Shown here one piece after another: positions 17,463 to 26,145 of a stretch of 64,000 nucleotides of DNA. The notes beneath the pieces were generated by a model, which ran no database searches, was not told the DNA's origin, and saw only the letters and a list, made by a program, of their open reading frames with translations. Positions within the stretch are counted from its first letter, which is position 1. Every line of letters begins with the position of its first letter. Source of the DNA: Bacteroidota bacterium (GTDB taxonomy: Bacteria > Bacteroidota > Rhodothermia > Rhodothermales > UBA10348). Location of the stretch: positions 1-64,000 of the forward strand of contig JAJCYQ010000050.1 in NCBI GenBank assembly GCA_029262835.1. Direction: 5' to 3'. Made by a program: the position numbers and the translations under genes.

Positions 17463-17573
17463 GCAGGCTGAGCCTTTATAATCCAGGAACGTGATATATG
17501 CGGTTCTGACCAGCCCCACCAAAGACGCAGGCTCAGGTTTCAAAGTCTGAAGGATGAGCCTGCGTCTCTGGCC
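17457..17573 (+). repeat. Dispersed repeat family B, copy 1 (hairpin element)
   Basis: About 117 bp that recur at 26000-26116 on the opposite strand. The core is a hairpin with a perfect 13-bp stem, AGACGCAGGCTCA (17523-17535) and TGAGCCTGCGTCT (17555-17567), and a 19-base loop with an inner TTCA/TGAA pairing. A third GCAGGCT motif sits at the 5' end, and an ATGCGGTTCTG box lies between. It starts 25 bp after the stop codon of the preceding gene, in the same orientation. Confidence 0.8.
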
Positions 17574-17735
17574 AATGTGGCCCACTATGGACTACCGATG
17601 TATGTGACTGTGTCGATTTTGACAGGATCAGGTTTCAACTGCTGGCGCAATACGGCACCAGGACGCGGCGCGACCAGCACAGCACAACCAGCACAGCACA
17701 ACCAGCACAGCACGATCAGCACAGCACAGCCAGCC
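17574..17735. repeat. 14-bp tandem array and non-coding gap
   Basis: Positions 17673-17728 hold four 14-bp units of the form ACCAGCACAGCACA with small changes in the third and fourth. The surrounding bases have no supported gene. The array ends just before the stop of the convergent membrane-protein gene. Confidence 0.75.
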
Positions 17736-18245
17736 CTACACGGCCAGCGGGTCGTCGGCTACTGGCTCTTCGCCTCCTTTCTTGAACATCTTGGCACCGA
17801 TGGCGCCTCCAATAGCGCCCATGGCCACGATGACAAGCGCACTGATTGCGAGCGTCATCATGTTTTCGCTCAGCCAGCCGCCGACCGTAAACGGCTTCTC
17901 GATCTGGGCGAGCATCATGTCGTACTGCTCGGGAGGCATGTTCTCGCCAAATTTATCCAGCATGTACTCGTTCACCGCGAGATCGTGGCGAATGCCCATG
18001 GACATGAGAACGAGCGTCAGGATATTCCCGACGAAATAACCGACAAGACCGGCGAGTGCACCCATGCCCGCGCCTTCCCCGGTCTTGATCGTCAGCTCGT
18101 TGGTCGACGTATAGTGCCAGACGGCCGCCATGGCGCCCGCAATGACACCCAGGCAGCAGAGGAGGTTGATGAAACCGAGATAGGATGTGCTGAGCAGTCC
18201 GGTAATCAGACCGCCGAGCAGAATGGATTGTTTTTTATCAGGCAT
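17736..18245 (-). CDS. Small polytopic membrane protein of unknown function
   Basis: 169 residues from MPDKKQSILLGG (ATG 18245), overlapping the upstream DUF2085 gene by 8 bp. Four hydrophobic segments are visible: GGLITGLLSTSYLGFINLLCCLGVIAGAMAAV, MGALAGLVGYFVGNILTLVLMSM, then after a loop MMTLAISALVIVAMGAIGGAIGA. The NLLCCLGVIAG motif followed by a Gly-rich GAGMGALAGL helix is recurrent in Bacteroidota and Rhodothermota envelope proteins. Operon position with DUF2085 suggests an integral inner-membrane role; I cannot assign a function. Confidence 0.75.
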   Translation of the reverse strand: MPDKKQSILLGGLITGLLSTSYLGFINLLCCLGVIAGAMAAVWHYTSTNELTIKTGEGAGMGALAGLVGYFVGNILTLVLMSMGIRHDLAVNEYMLDKFGENMPPEQYDMMLAQIEKPFTVGGWLSENMMTLAISALVIVAMGAIGGAIGAKMFKKGGEEPVADDPLAV

Positions 18246-18714
18246 GGCGCGAGTTAGTGGGTTTTTTTGAAGATAGCGTTTCGTCGCCAATGGCGAAAGC
18301 AAGGAGGTATCCGGCGGTGACACCGAAAATGGCCCCGGTCAGTATGCGGGTAAACGGCGAATTTGTTACCCACCCTACCGCATCCATCCCCCAATCCAGT
18401 CCCATCGGAAGAAGCGCCGCGGCGAAGACGAGCGGCATGCGACGTCCGAGCCAGCCGGGGACGGACCGGAACGCTCCGTAGAGCAGCGCGCCGAGCGGCA
18501 GCCCCCAGTAGAGACCAGCATCCCGGTGGCAAATGGCCCACTGGATGCCCGCGGTGTGCGGTGAGCGGTCCGGCAGCTGATGGCATACGGGGCTGAACAT
18601 CTGCATGATGACATCTCGAACGGCGGGCGGAAACATCGGCGCAAGCGTCGGCAGCGCGGCCAGCAGCACGAGCGCCGGCACGAGCCAAAACAGGAAGGTC
18701 TTCGGTCTGTTCAT
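18238..18714 (-). CDS. DUF2085 family membrane protein
   Basis: 158 residues with about four transmembrane helices. The DUF2085 signature is present as CHQLPDRSPHTAGIQWAICHRDAGLYWG: paired Cys-His motifs, CHQxPxRS and CHRD. The conserved cysteines and histidines suggest a metal or redox site, but no member has a well-established role that I can name. It is translated together with the next gene through an 8-bp overlap. Confidence 0.85.
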   Translation of the reverse strand: MNRPKTFLFWLVPALVLLAALPTLAPMFPPAVRDVIMQMFSPVCHQLPDRSPHTAGIQWAICHRDAGLYWGLPLGALLYGAFRSVPGWLGRRMPLVFAAALLPMGLDWGMDAVGWVTNSPFTRILTGAIFGVTAGYLLAFAIGDETLSSKKPTNSRHA

Positions 18715-18852
18715 GATTTTTTTACGCCGGGGGCGCCTTACAGTCCTTTTAAGGTACCAACCGCATGGAACTGGATTCGATTGAATCTGGTTGAAAGAGA
18801 CTGCGATGGGCCCCAGATCAGGTCCTTATTCGCCTCTTTTTTTGAAGCTGCG

Positions 18853-18879
18853 TTGGCACTCACCGTATGAGAGTGCTAA
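18853..18879. promoter_or_regulatory. CIRCE operator (HrcA-binding site)
   Basis: TTGGCACTC, nine bases, GAGTGCTAA. This matches the CIRCE consensus TTAGCACTC-N9-GAGTGCTAA with one change in the left arm. It lies 49 bp upstream of the groES ATG, the standard position. hrcA is not in the window. Heat-shock control of groESL by HrcA is inferred from the site. Confidence 0.95.
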
Positions 18880-18928
18880 AACGTCATTCACTCTCTCACA
18901 TACAGTAAGCAATTGGAGGATTCCAACT

Positions 18929-19219
18929 ATGGCTAACATCAAACCATTGGGCGATCGCGTGGTGGTCAAGCCCGTGCCGGCAGAAGAAAAAACGGCAAGC
19001 GGCCTGTTCATTCCCGATTCGGCCAAGGAAAAGCCGCAGCGGGGCACCATCCTCGCCGTGGGCCCGGGTAAAGTCGAGAACGGCACCAAGGTCGATATGA
19101 CCGTCAGCGAAGGAGACACGGTGCTCTACGGAAAATATTCAGGCACGGAAATCACGCTCGGCGACGATGACGTGCTGATCATGCGCGAATCGGACATTCT
19201 CGGCATCGTCGAAGACTGA
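18929..19219 (+). CDS. groES: Co-chaperonin GroES
   Basis: 96 residues from [13 protein letters not shown]. The start is set by a strong Shine-Dalgarno GGAGGA at 18915-18920 and by homology, not by the longer upstream frame. The mobile loop ([18 protein letters not shown]) that contacts GroEL is complete, and the C-terminus is [17 protein letters not shown]. GroES caps the GroEL ring during folding. The operon continues with groEL after 58 bp and is under CIRCE control. Confidence 0.98.
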   Translation: MANIKPLGDRVVVKPVPAEEKTASGLFIPDSAKEKPQRGTILAVGPGKVENGTKVDMTVSEGDTVLYGKYSGTEITLGDDDVLIMRESDILGIVED

Positions 19220-19235
19220 TCCCGCCTTTCTCTGA

Positions 19236-20951
<1,716 letters not shown>

Positions 20952-21023
20952 GCCGCGCCCTCTCGCGTCTGATCCAGGATCAGGCGCGCGAACATGCCGA
21001 GGCCTCCAGGTAGGCTTCAAAAC

Positions 21024-21068
21024 GAAACAGGGGCCGGGCTCGAAAGAGCCCGGCCCCTGTTTTATTCT
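21024..21068. terminator. Strong terminator of groESL, shared with the convergent gene
   Basis: A 15-bp GC-rich stem, ACAGGGGCCGGGCTC (21027-21041) and GAGCCCGGCCCCTGT (21046-21060), closed by a GAAA tetraloop and followed by TTTTATT. On the other strand AAAC precedes the stem, giving TTTCG after it, so it may also stop the 21101-22084 transcript. Confidence 0.92.
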
Positions 21069-21100
21069 GGAATCACGTCTACTTTAGGGCCTGTGGAAGC

Positions 21101-22084
21101 TTATGCCTGGGTAAGTTGCTTCAACGTTTTTGCAAAACCCTCTACAGACTTAGAGCGAACGGACGCCCGGAACAGCTCCTTGCAAACGGACATATCCTTC
21201 TGGGCCGTGACGCCGTCAATCACGGACTGGGGTATTGAACCAAACCGGAGATTTAAAGCAACAAGAATATTCTCATGGGCCTCCTGTAAACGTCCCTGCT
21301 CCAATCCCTGCTCCCGACCCTGCTCCAGGCCTTGCTTCATTCCTCGCTCGAGACCGATCCTCTCAAAACTTGTCACATATGCCATTTTCCTATCCTCCTC
21401 TGAATGTGCCAGAATCGTATGCAATTGCCGATCCAGTTCGTCAGGCAACCTCACGGCCCAATCAATGAATTTCAGTAACTGCCGCTTCTGCGTCTGCGGC
21501 GCGTCCAAATAATATAGGCCCCGCATGGCCTGAAGTTTCCAGTGCCCCCGCTCTGCCATATCGTCCGCGGTCTCATCGACCTTCAGCAGCGCCAGCGTCA
21601 GAAGCGCGAATGGACTGCTACTGGATTGCAACTCATCTATGCGCGCTTGAAAATCCAACAACTTTGTCATCGGGTAATGGAAGGACAACCTGCATCCGAA
21701 AATCTCGTGCCGGTACTCGTCTGGTCGCCAGCCCGGATCACTGTCCGCCAGCAGTGCCAGGCTTGTCACGCCACATTTGTAGCGATCAACAAGGCGGTAG
21801 TAGTACGTCCACATCCTCCGCGCAAAGTCGCTGTCCCGCTGGCTCTGGACCTCAATATGAACAAGAACCAAGGCCTCATCTCCATCCAGGCGGCGAACTT
21901 CAACGAGTTTGTCAACGAACCGACTTCCCGTTTTATTGTCCCGATTGATTTTTGACAGTTCCTTGTCGCGCGACCTGAAACCCGCAGACCAGTCAATTCC
22001 CGCATATACGTTTGGGAAGTACAGGGCCATGAAGTGTTCAAAAAACACCTCGATAGTTTCTTTCCAGAATCCGTCCTCTGCCAT
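21101..22084 (-). CDS. Rpn/PDDEXK_2-type nuclease-like protein (putative transposase-associated)
   Basis: 327 residues. The N-terminal half carries the PD-(D/E)XK-like core of the Rpn/PDDEXK_2 group: a FFEHFMALYFPNVYAGIDW lead-in, FVDKLVEVRRLDGDEALVLVHIEVQSQRD with the Asp and the ExQ catalytic motif, and RMWTYYYRLVDRY. The C-terminal part is helical, with a repeated Glu/Gln-rich coiled coil (MKQGLEQGREQGLEQGRLQEAHE). Rpn proteins promote recombination and are common, often multi-copy and laterally mobile. The codon composition is less GC-rich than the neighbouring genes, which supports transfer. It stands alone and is convergent with groEL. Confidence 0.8.
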   Translation of the reverse strand: MAEDGFWKETIEVFFEHFMALYFPNVYAGIDWSAGFRSRDKELSKINRDNKTGSRFVDKLVEVRRLDGDEALVLVHIEVQSQRDSDFARRMWTYYYRLVDRYKCGVTSLALLADSDPGWRPDEYRHEIFGCRLSFHYPMTKLLDFQARIDELQSSSSPFALLTLALLKVDETADDMAERGHWKLQAMRGLYYLDAPQTQKRQLLKFIDWAVRLPDELDRQLHTILAHSEEDRKMAYVTSFERIGLERGMKQGLEQGREQGLEQGRLQEAHENILVALNLRFGSIPQSVIDGVTAQKDMSVCKELFRASVRSKSVEGFAKTLKQLTQA

Positions 22085-22181
22085 CCGATACCTGCCATGT
22101 CTATAAACACGCCCCAGTAGTGGGGCCGGTCAAAACGCTCCACATAGACCCGGCGATATCGAATGCGTAACTCTCCCAGCG

Positions 22182-23885
22182 TCAGGTCGGCCCCGACCAC
22201 TGGATTTTGTAGAGGTCGCGTCGCCGGTCCAGGTAGTTTCGAACCGAGCCTTCATTCTGCAGCACGTTCAGTTTTTCCAGGTCCAGGTCCACGATCAGCG
22301 TCATTTCCGTGTTCGGCGTCGTCTCGGCCATGATGGCGTCGTGCGGGAACGCGAAGTCTGACGGCGAGAACACCGCCGCCTGCGAATACTGGATGTCCGC
22401 CCCATCCACCTTCGGCAAATTCCCGACGCTGCCGGCAATGGCGACGTAGCACTCGTTCTCGACCGCCCGCGCCTGCGCGCAGAGCCGCACGCGCAGGTAC
22501 CCGTTCTTCGTATCCGTCCAGAACGGCACGAAGAGCATCTGCATGCCCTCCTCCGACTGCAGGCGCGCGAGCTCTGGAAACTCCACATCGTAGCAGATCA
22601 AAATCCCGATCCGGCCAAAATCCGTGTCGAATACCTTGAGCGCATCGCCGCCCTGCATAATCCAGGCGCGCTTTTCGTGCGGCGTGGCGTGGATTTTGTA
22701 CTGCGTTTCAATGGTCCCATCGCGCCGGCAGAGATAGGCCACGTTGTAGAGATCTCCCTCCTCCAGGACCGGCATGGACCCGGCAATCACATTGATGTTG
22801 TACGATACGGCGAGCTTCGCCACCGCCTCCACGATCTCATCCGTGTAGGCCGCCAGCGCCTTGATCGAATCGACCGAATCGTAATGGTGCGAAATGCCCA
22901 TCAGCGCCGCATGGAAGAACTCCGGAAACAGCGCCAGATCGCACTGATAGTCGGAGAGCGCATCCACAAAAAATTCCACCTGCTGGATGAGTTCGTCGAC
23001 CGATCCCACAGACCGCATTTGCCACTGCACGCACCCAATCCGTGCGGACGTTTTCGGCGCGCCGATGAGCGGCGTTTTCTCTGGGTCGTAATAGAGGTTG
23101 GTCCACTCGAGGAGCGTCGCATACCCCCGCGACTCCCGGTCTTCGGGCAGATAGCCCTTGAGCACGCGCTTGACTTCGAACTCGTTGGAGAGCTGGAACG
23201 TCAGAATCGGATCGTAGATCAGCTTGCGACGGACCTGCTCAATGTAGGCCTGCGGCGACATCTCAGCCGCGTATTTCTGGTAATTGGGGATGCGTCCCCC
23301 TGCGACGATGGCCCGAAGATTCAGGCTCTGGCACAGCTCCTTGCGGGCCTCGTAGAGCCGTCTTCCGAGCCGCATGCCCCGGTATTCGGGTAGCACGAAG
23401 ACGTCGACGCCGTAGAGCACGTCGCCCTGCGGATCGTGCGTCGTGAGGTAGGCATTACCCGTGATTTCGTCGTACGTGTGCTGGTCTCCGAACTTGTCGT
23501 AATCCACAACGACCGACATGGCGGCCGCCACGACGCGGCCGTGATCCTCAATGCAGATTTGCCCCTCGGGAAACACGCCGACCTGCGCCAGAAACTTCTT
23601 CTTCGGCCATGACCCGTCGAGGTTCGGGTAGACCGCATCCATGATGTGCTGCACATCCGGATAGTCATCCGCGCGGAGCTGGCGCAGGAGCAGCTTGTGC
23701 TCGGGCTCGTAGTCCGGGGATGGGATGGGGTCGGCCGGGTCGGGATCAGCCGGGTTGGGATCGGCCGGGTTGGGGTCGGCCGGGTTGGGGTCGTTCGGTT
23801 TTTCGGACACGTTGGCGCTCGGTGCGGGTTGAATGGTGGAGCCTGTGCGAAATATACGGAGTCCGCGGCCACGAGCTGTCAGCAT
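22182..23885 (-). CDS. Bifunctional GNAT acetyltransferase / carbon-nitrogen hydrolase
   Basis: 567 residues from the ATG at 23885; an ATG at 23918 would add 11. A low-complexity leader of DPNPADP repeats (15-bp tandem units, 23730-23790) is followed by a GNAT domain (about residues 45-215: VFVLPEYRGMRLGRRLYEARKELC is the acetyl-CoA loop). The nitrilase-superfamily domain then carries the catalytic triad: Glu in LALFPEFFHAALMG, Lys in YKIHATPHEK, Cys in ILICYDVEFPE. This fusion is a known family in Bacteroidota and Proteobacteria; the substrate is unknown (amide or acyl transfer). The gene diverges from folK. Confidence 0.9.
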   Translation of the reverse strand: MLTARGRGLRIFRTGSTIQPAPSANVSEKPNDPNPADPNPADPNPADPDPADPIPSPDYEPEHKLLLRQLRADDYPDVQHIMDAVYPNLDGSWPKKKFLAQVGVFPEGQICIEDHGRVVAAAMSVVVDYDKFGDQHTYDEITGNAYLTTHDPQGDVLYGVDVFVLPEYRGMRLGRRLYEARKELCQSLNLRAIVAGGRIPNYQKYAAEMSPQAYIEQVRRKLIYDPILTFQLSNEFEVKRVLKGYLPEDRESRGYATLLEWTNLYYDPEKTPLIGAPKTSARIGCVQWQMRSVGSVDELIQQVEFFVDALSDYQCDLALFPEFFHAALMGISHHYDSVDSIKALAAYTDEIVEAVAKLAVSYNINVIAGSMPVLEEGDLYNVAYLCRRDGTIETQYKIHATPHEKRAWIMQGGDALKVFDTDFGRIGILICYDVEFPELARLQSEEGMQMLFVPFWTDTKNGYLRVRLCAQARAVENECYVAIAGSVGNLPKVDGADIQYSQAAVFSPSDFAFPHDAIMAETTPNTEMTLIVDLDLEKLNVLQNEGSVRNYLDRRRDLYKIQWSGPT

Positions 23886-23921
23886 GCACCGCTTCTCGGC
23901 GCCGCGCCGTAGTTTCATGGG

Positions 23922-25184
23922 ATGATACGCGCCTACATTGCCCTTGGATCGAATCTCGGTGACCGTGCTGGTACCATCCAGCAGGCCGTCGAGGCGCTGG
24001 CGCTGACAGACGGCGTCGCGCTCGGGGCCGTGTCGTCGCTCTACGAAAGCGCGGCCATGACGCTGCCCGGCTCCGATCCACAACCGGACTTCATCAACGC
24101 CGTTGTCGCCATCGACACATCGCTGACGCCGCACGAACTGCTGGCGTGCTGCCTGCGCATAGAGCAGGATTTTGGACGCCAGCGCTCGGGCGTCCGCTGG
24201 CAGGCCCGCACACTCGACATGGACATCCTGCTCTACGGAGACCTGCGGCTGCAGGACAAGGACCTGACCATACCCCACGCGGGCCTCGCATCGCGCCCCT
24301 TTTTCCGTGAGCCGCTGGCCGAAATTGCCCCCGGCCTGGCGCTCCCCGCGCCAGCCATTGAAACCGCGCCCAGCTCCGGCACTGCGCCGCCCGGAGAAGC
24401 GTATCTTGAGGGCATGAGCCTGTTTGAAAACGATATTCCGGGAGATGCGGCGTCCGGCGCCGTTTCCGGCGCGGCGGCGTCCGGTGCGGCGGCGTCCGGT
24501 GCGGCGGCCTCTGGCGCGGCGGCGGTGGATATTCCCGCGGCGCTGCCCGATAACCTGCGCTACGTGGTCATTGAGGGCGTGATTGGCGCTGGCAAAACGT
24601 CGCTTGCGCGCCGACTGGCCGAGCATTTCAGCGGCCGCCTGGTGCTAGAAGAGTTCGACGAGAACCCGTTCCTGGAGCGCTTCTATGACGACAGGCCGCG
24701 GTGGGCATTACAGACGCAACTCAGCTTCCTGGCCAGCCGGTTCCGGCAGCAGCAGAGTCTGGCCCGGCCCGACCTCTTCCACAGCGTGTCGGTTTCCGAT
24801 TACGCGTTCGACAAGGACCGGATATTTGCCCGAATAAACCTGGATGGGGACGAACTCGCGCTCTACGAGACCATGTTCACCATCATGCAGCCGACCGTGC
24901 CACGGCCTGACATGATCGTCTACCTCCAGGCATCGACCGATCGCCTCATGCAGAATATTGCCGAGCGCGGACGCTCCTACGAAGCGAATATGGAGCGGGA
25001 CTATATCGATTCGCTGAACCGCGCCTACAACGAGTACTTCTTCCACTACACGGCCGGTCCGCTGCTCATTGTGAACGCAACGCACATGGATTTCGTGAAA
25101 CAATCGGCCCATCTCGACGAAATCATACGACAGATCGCGGGCGATACGCCGCCCGGTACGCGTTATTTCAATCCGTCCCGATAG
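23922..25184 (+). CDS. folK: HPPK (FolK) fused to a deoxynucleoside kinase
   Basis: 420 residues. Residues 1-150 are 6-hydroxymethyl-7,8-dihydropterin pyrophosphokinase: AYIALGSNLGDR at the start, the RxRWxxRTLDMDILLYGD core and the IPHAGLASRPFFREPLAEIAP motif. A linker of GAAAS repeats (15-bp units, 24455-24530) joins it to a deoxynucleoside kinase (about residues 205-410). The kinase has P-loop IEGVIGAGKTSLARRLAE, EEFDENPFLERFY, the DYAFDKD (DRS-like) segment and a lid ERGRSYEANMERDYID. One polypeptide would thus serve both folate synthesis and dNTP salvage. The two are adjacent separate genes in many Bacteroidota. Confidence 0.92.
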   Translation: MIRAYIALGSNLGDRAGTIQQAVEALALTDGVALGAVSSLYESAAMTLPGSDPQPDFINAVVAIDTSLTPHELLACCLRIEQDFGRQRSGVRWQARTLDMDILLYGDLRLQDKDLTIPHAGLASRPFFREPLAEIAPGLALPAPAIETAPSSGTAPPGEAYLEGMSLFENDIPGDAASGAVSGAAASGAAASGAAASGAAAVDIPAALPDNLRYVVIEGVIGAGKTSLARRLAEHFSGRLVLEEFDENPFLERFYDDRPRWALQTQLSFLASRFRQQQSLARPDLFHSVSVSDYAFDKDRIFARINLDGDELALYETMFTIMQPTVPRPDMIVYLQASTDRLMQNIAERGRSYEANMERDYIDSLNRAYNEYFFHYTAGPLLIVNATHMDFVKQSAHLDEIIRQIAGDTPPGTRYFNPSR

Positions 25185-25187
25185 CCG

Positions 25188-25496
25188 ATGCTCCTCAAAT
25201 GGCTCCTGCTTGCCATTCTCGCCTGGTACATTTACCGGACCGGCCGTAATCTGGTGCGCGCTGCTCTCGGCCGGCCAGAAGAGCCGCTGACGGGGCGCGG
25301 CGGCGCGTTTGGTGGAGGGACGTTCGGCGGCGGAGCGTCTGACCCTCGCGGCGGAGCGTCTGACCCTCGCGGCGGGCGCGGGCGGGCGGACGCGGACACC
25401 GAACCCGTCCGGGTACACGTCAATAACGCGGCCCACTCGTCCAGTGCACGGCCTCCCGACAATCAGATCGAAGACGCCCGGTTCGAGGACGTCTGA
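25188..25496 (+). CDS. Small membrane-anchored protein (DUF4834-like)
   Basis: 102 residues, starting 3 bp after the folK-dNK stop, so same operon. One N-terminal transmembrane helix (LLKWLLLAILAWYIYRTGRNLV), a Gly-rich linker containing a 21-bp tandem duplication (GGASDPRGGASDPRG) and a conserved-looking acidic tail IEDARFEDV. The short tail resembles the YVDYEEV-like end of DUF4834 proteins. Function unknown. Confidence 0.65.
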   Translation: MLLKWLLLAILAWYIYRTGRNLVRAALGRPEEPLTGRGGAFGGGTFGGGASDPRGGASDPRGGRGRADADTEPVRVHVNNAAHSSSARPPDNQIEDARFEDV

Positions 25497-25525
25497 CTGC
25501 GTTGTGCGTAGTATGTCTCCCAGTG

Positions 25526-25830
25526 CATAAGGACGAAATGTCGCGATTTTTTTTGTTTAGTATTGTATTTATTACATCTTATTGGTAGATCATAATCCAC
25601 TGAGATGGCGCGAGCGTACTCGACATGACGTGAGCGTACTCGACATGACGCGAGCGCGCCCGAGCTGTCGTGATTCCGACTTGCGACATTCAGAGGCACC
25701 ACGCGCCACCTCAGACGGGCACGCGACATCCTGGATCTTGACCAATGGATTCATTGCTGCCCATATGTCCATGGTGCGCTGTGAGATACACAGTTTCACC
25801 TACAATGGATCGCGCCATTTCGTCCTTATG
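25526..25830. repeat. Dispersed repeat family A, copy 2
   Basis: A 305-bp element with 22-bp terminal inverted repeats (25526-25547 and 25809-25830; 21 of 22 match). The left TIR differs from copy 1 by a single base. The AT-rich left arm (TATTTATTACATCTTATTGG region) aligns with that of copy 1. The centre (about 25600-25735) has direct copies such as GACATGACGCGAGCG and inverted ones such as CGCGCCACCTC. It starts 29 bp after the stop codon at 25496. No coding capacity and no target-site duplication are evident. Confidence 0.8.
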
Positions 25831-25999
25831 CGCTTGGAAGGGTGTTGATAAACAAGCGTGCGCCTGGATGCGAGCGCGGGAATCGATGAACGGCGGCAGC
25901 TGGTATCTCGGCCAGCCAGCTTCCTGGCCAGCCAGCGGCCCGGCCGTTGAAAGCTGAGCTTGTCGATCTCGAAACACCGACATGTGGCGTTAGCGCAGG
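25831..25999. other. Gap between repeats A2 and B2
   Basis: 169 bp without a supported gene. It contains a 12-bp direct repeat TGGCCAGCCAGC-like pair (about 25911-25942); nothing else is recognisable. Confidence 0.4.
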
Positions 26000-26116
26000 G
26001 TGGCCACAGACGCAGGCTCATCCTTCAGACTTTGAAACCTGAGCCTGCTTCCTTGGCGTGACTGGCAGAACCGCATGTATCACTTGCCGGTTTTTTGAAG
26101 GCTGAGCCTGCGTCGG
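26000..26116 (-). repeat. Dispersed repeat family B, copy 2
   Basis: Reverse-complement copy of 17457-17573. A 41-nt core covering the 3' arm, the loop and most of the 5' arm is identical in both. The 5' arm here reads GGAAGCAGGCTCA, so the stem has one mismatch and one G-T pair in 13. The box ATGCGGTTCTG and the 5' GCAGGCT motif are also kept, while the linking sequence differs. It begins 29 bp after the stop codon of the glmM-like gene and points the same way. Confidence 0.8.
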
Positions 26117-26145
26117 TCGACGGCGACTATCCGACAGCTCGGTCC

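Noticed and set aside
17673-17728. Short CRISPR-like repeats
   Set aside because: Contiguous 14-bp units with no spacers.
22085-22200. Extra small gene or N-terminal extension before the PDDEXK protein
   Set aside because: A GTG-started frame gives a short plausible-looking peptide (RVYVERFDRPHYWGVF), but it ends in antisense-like sequence and is in another frame from the downstream gene.
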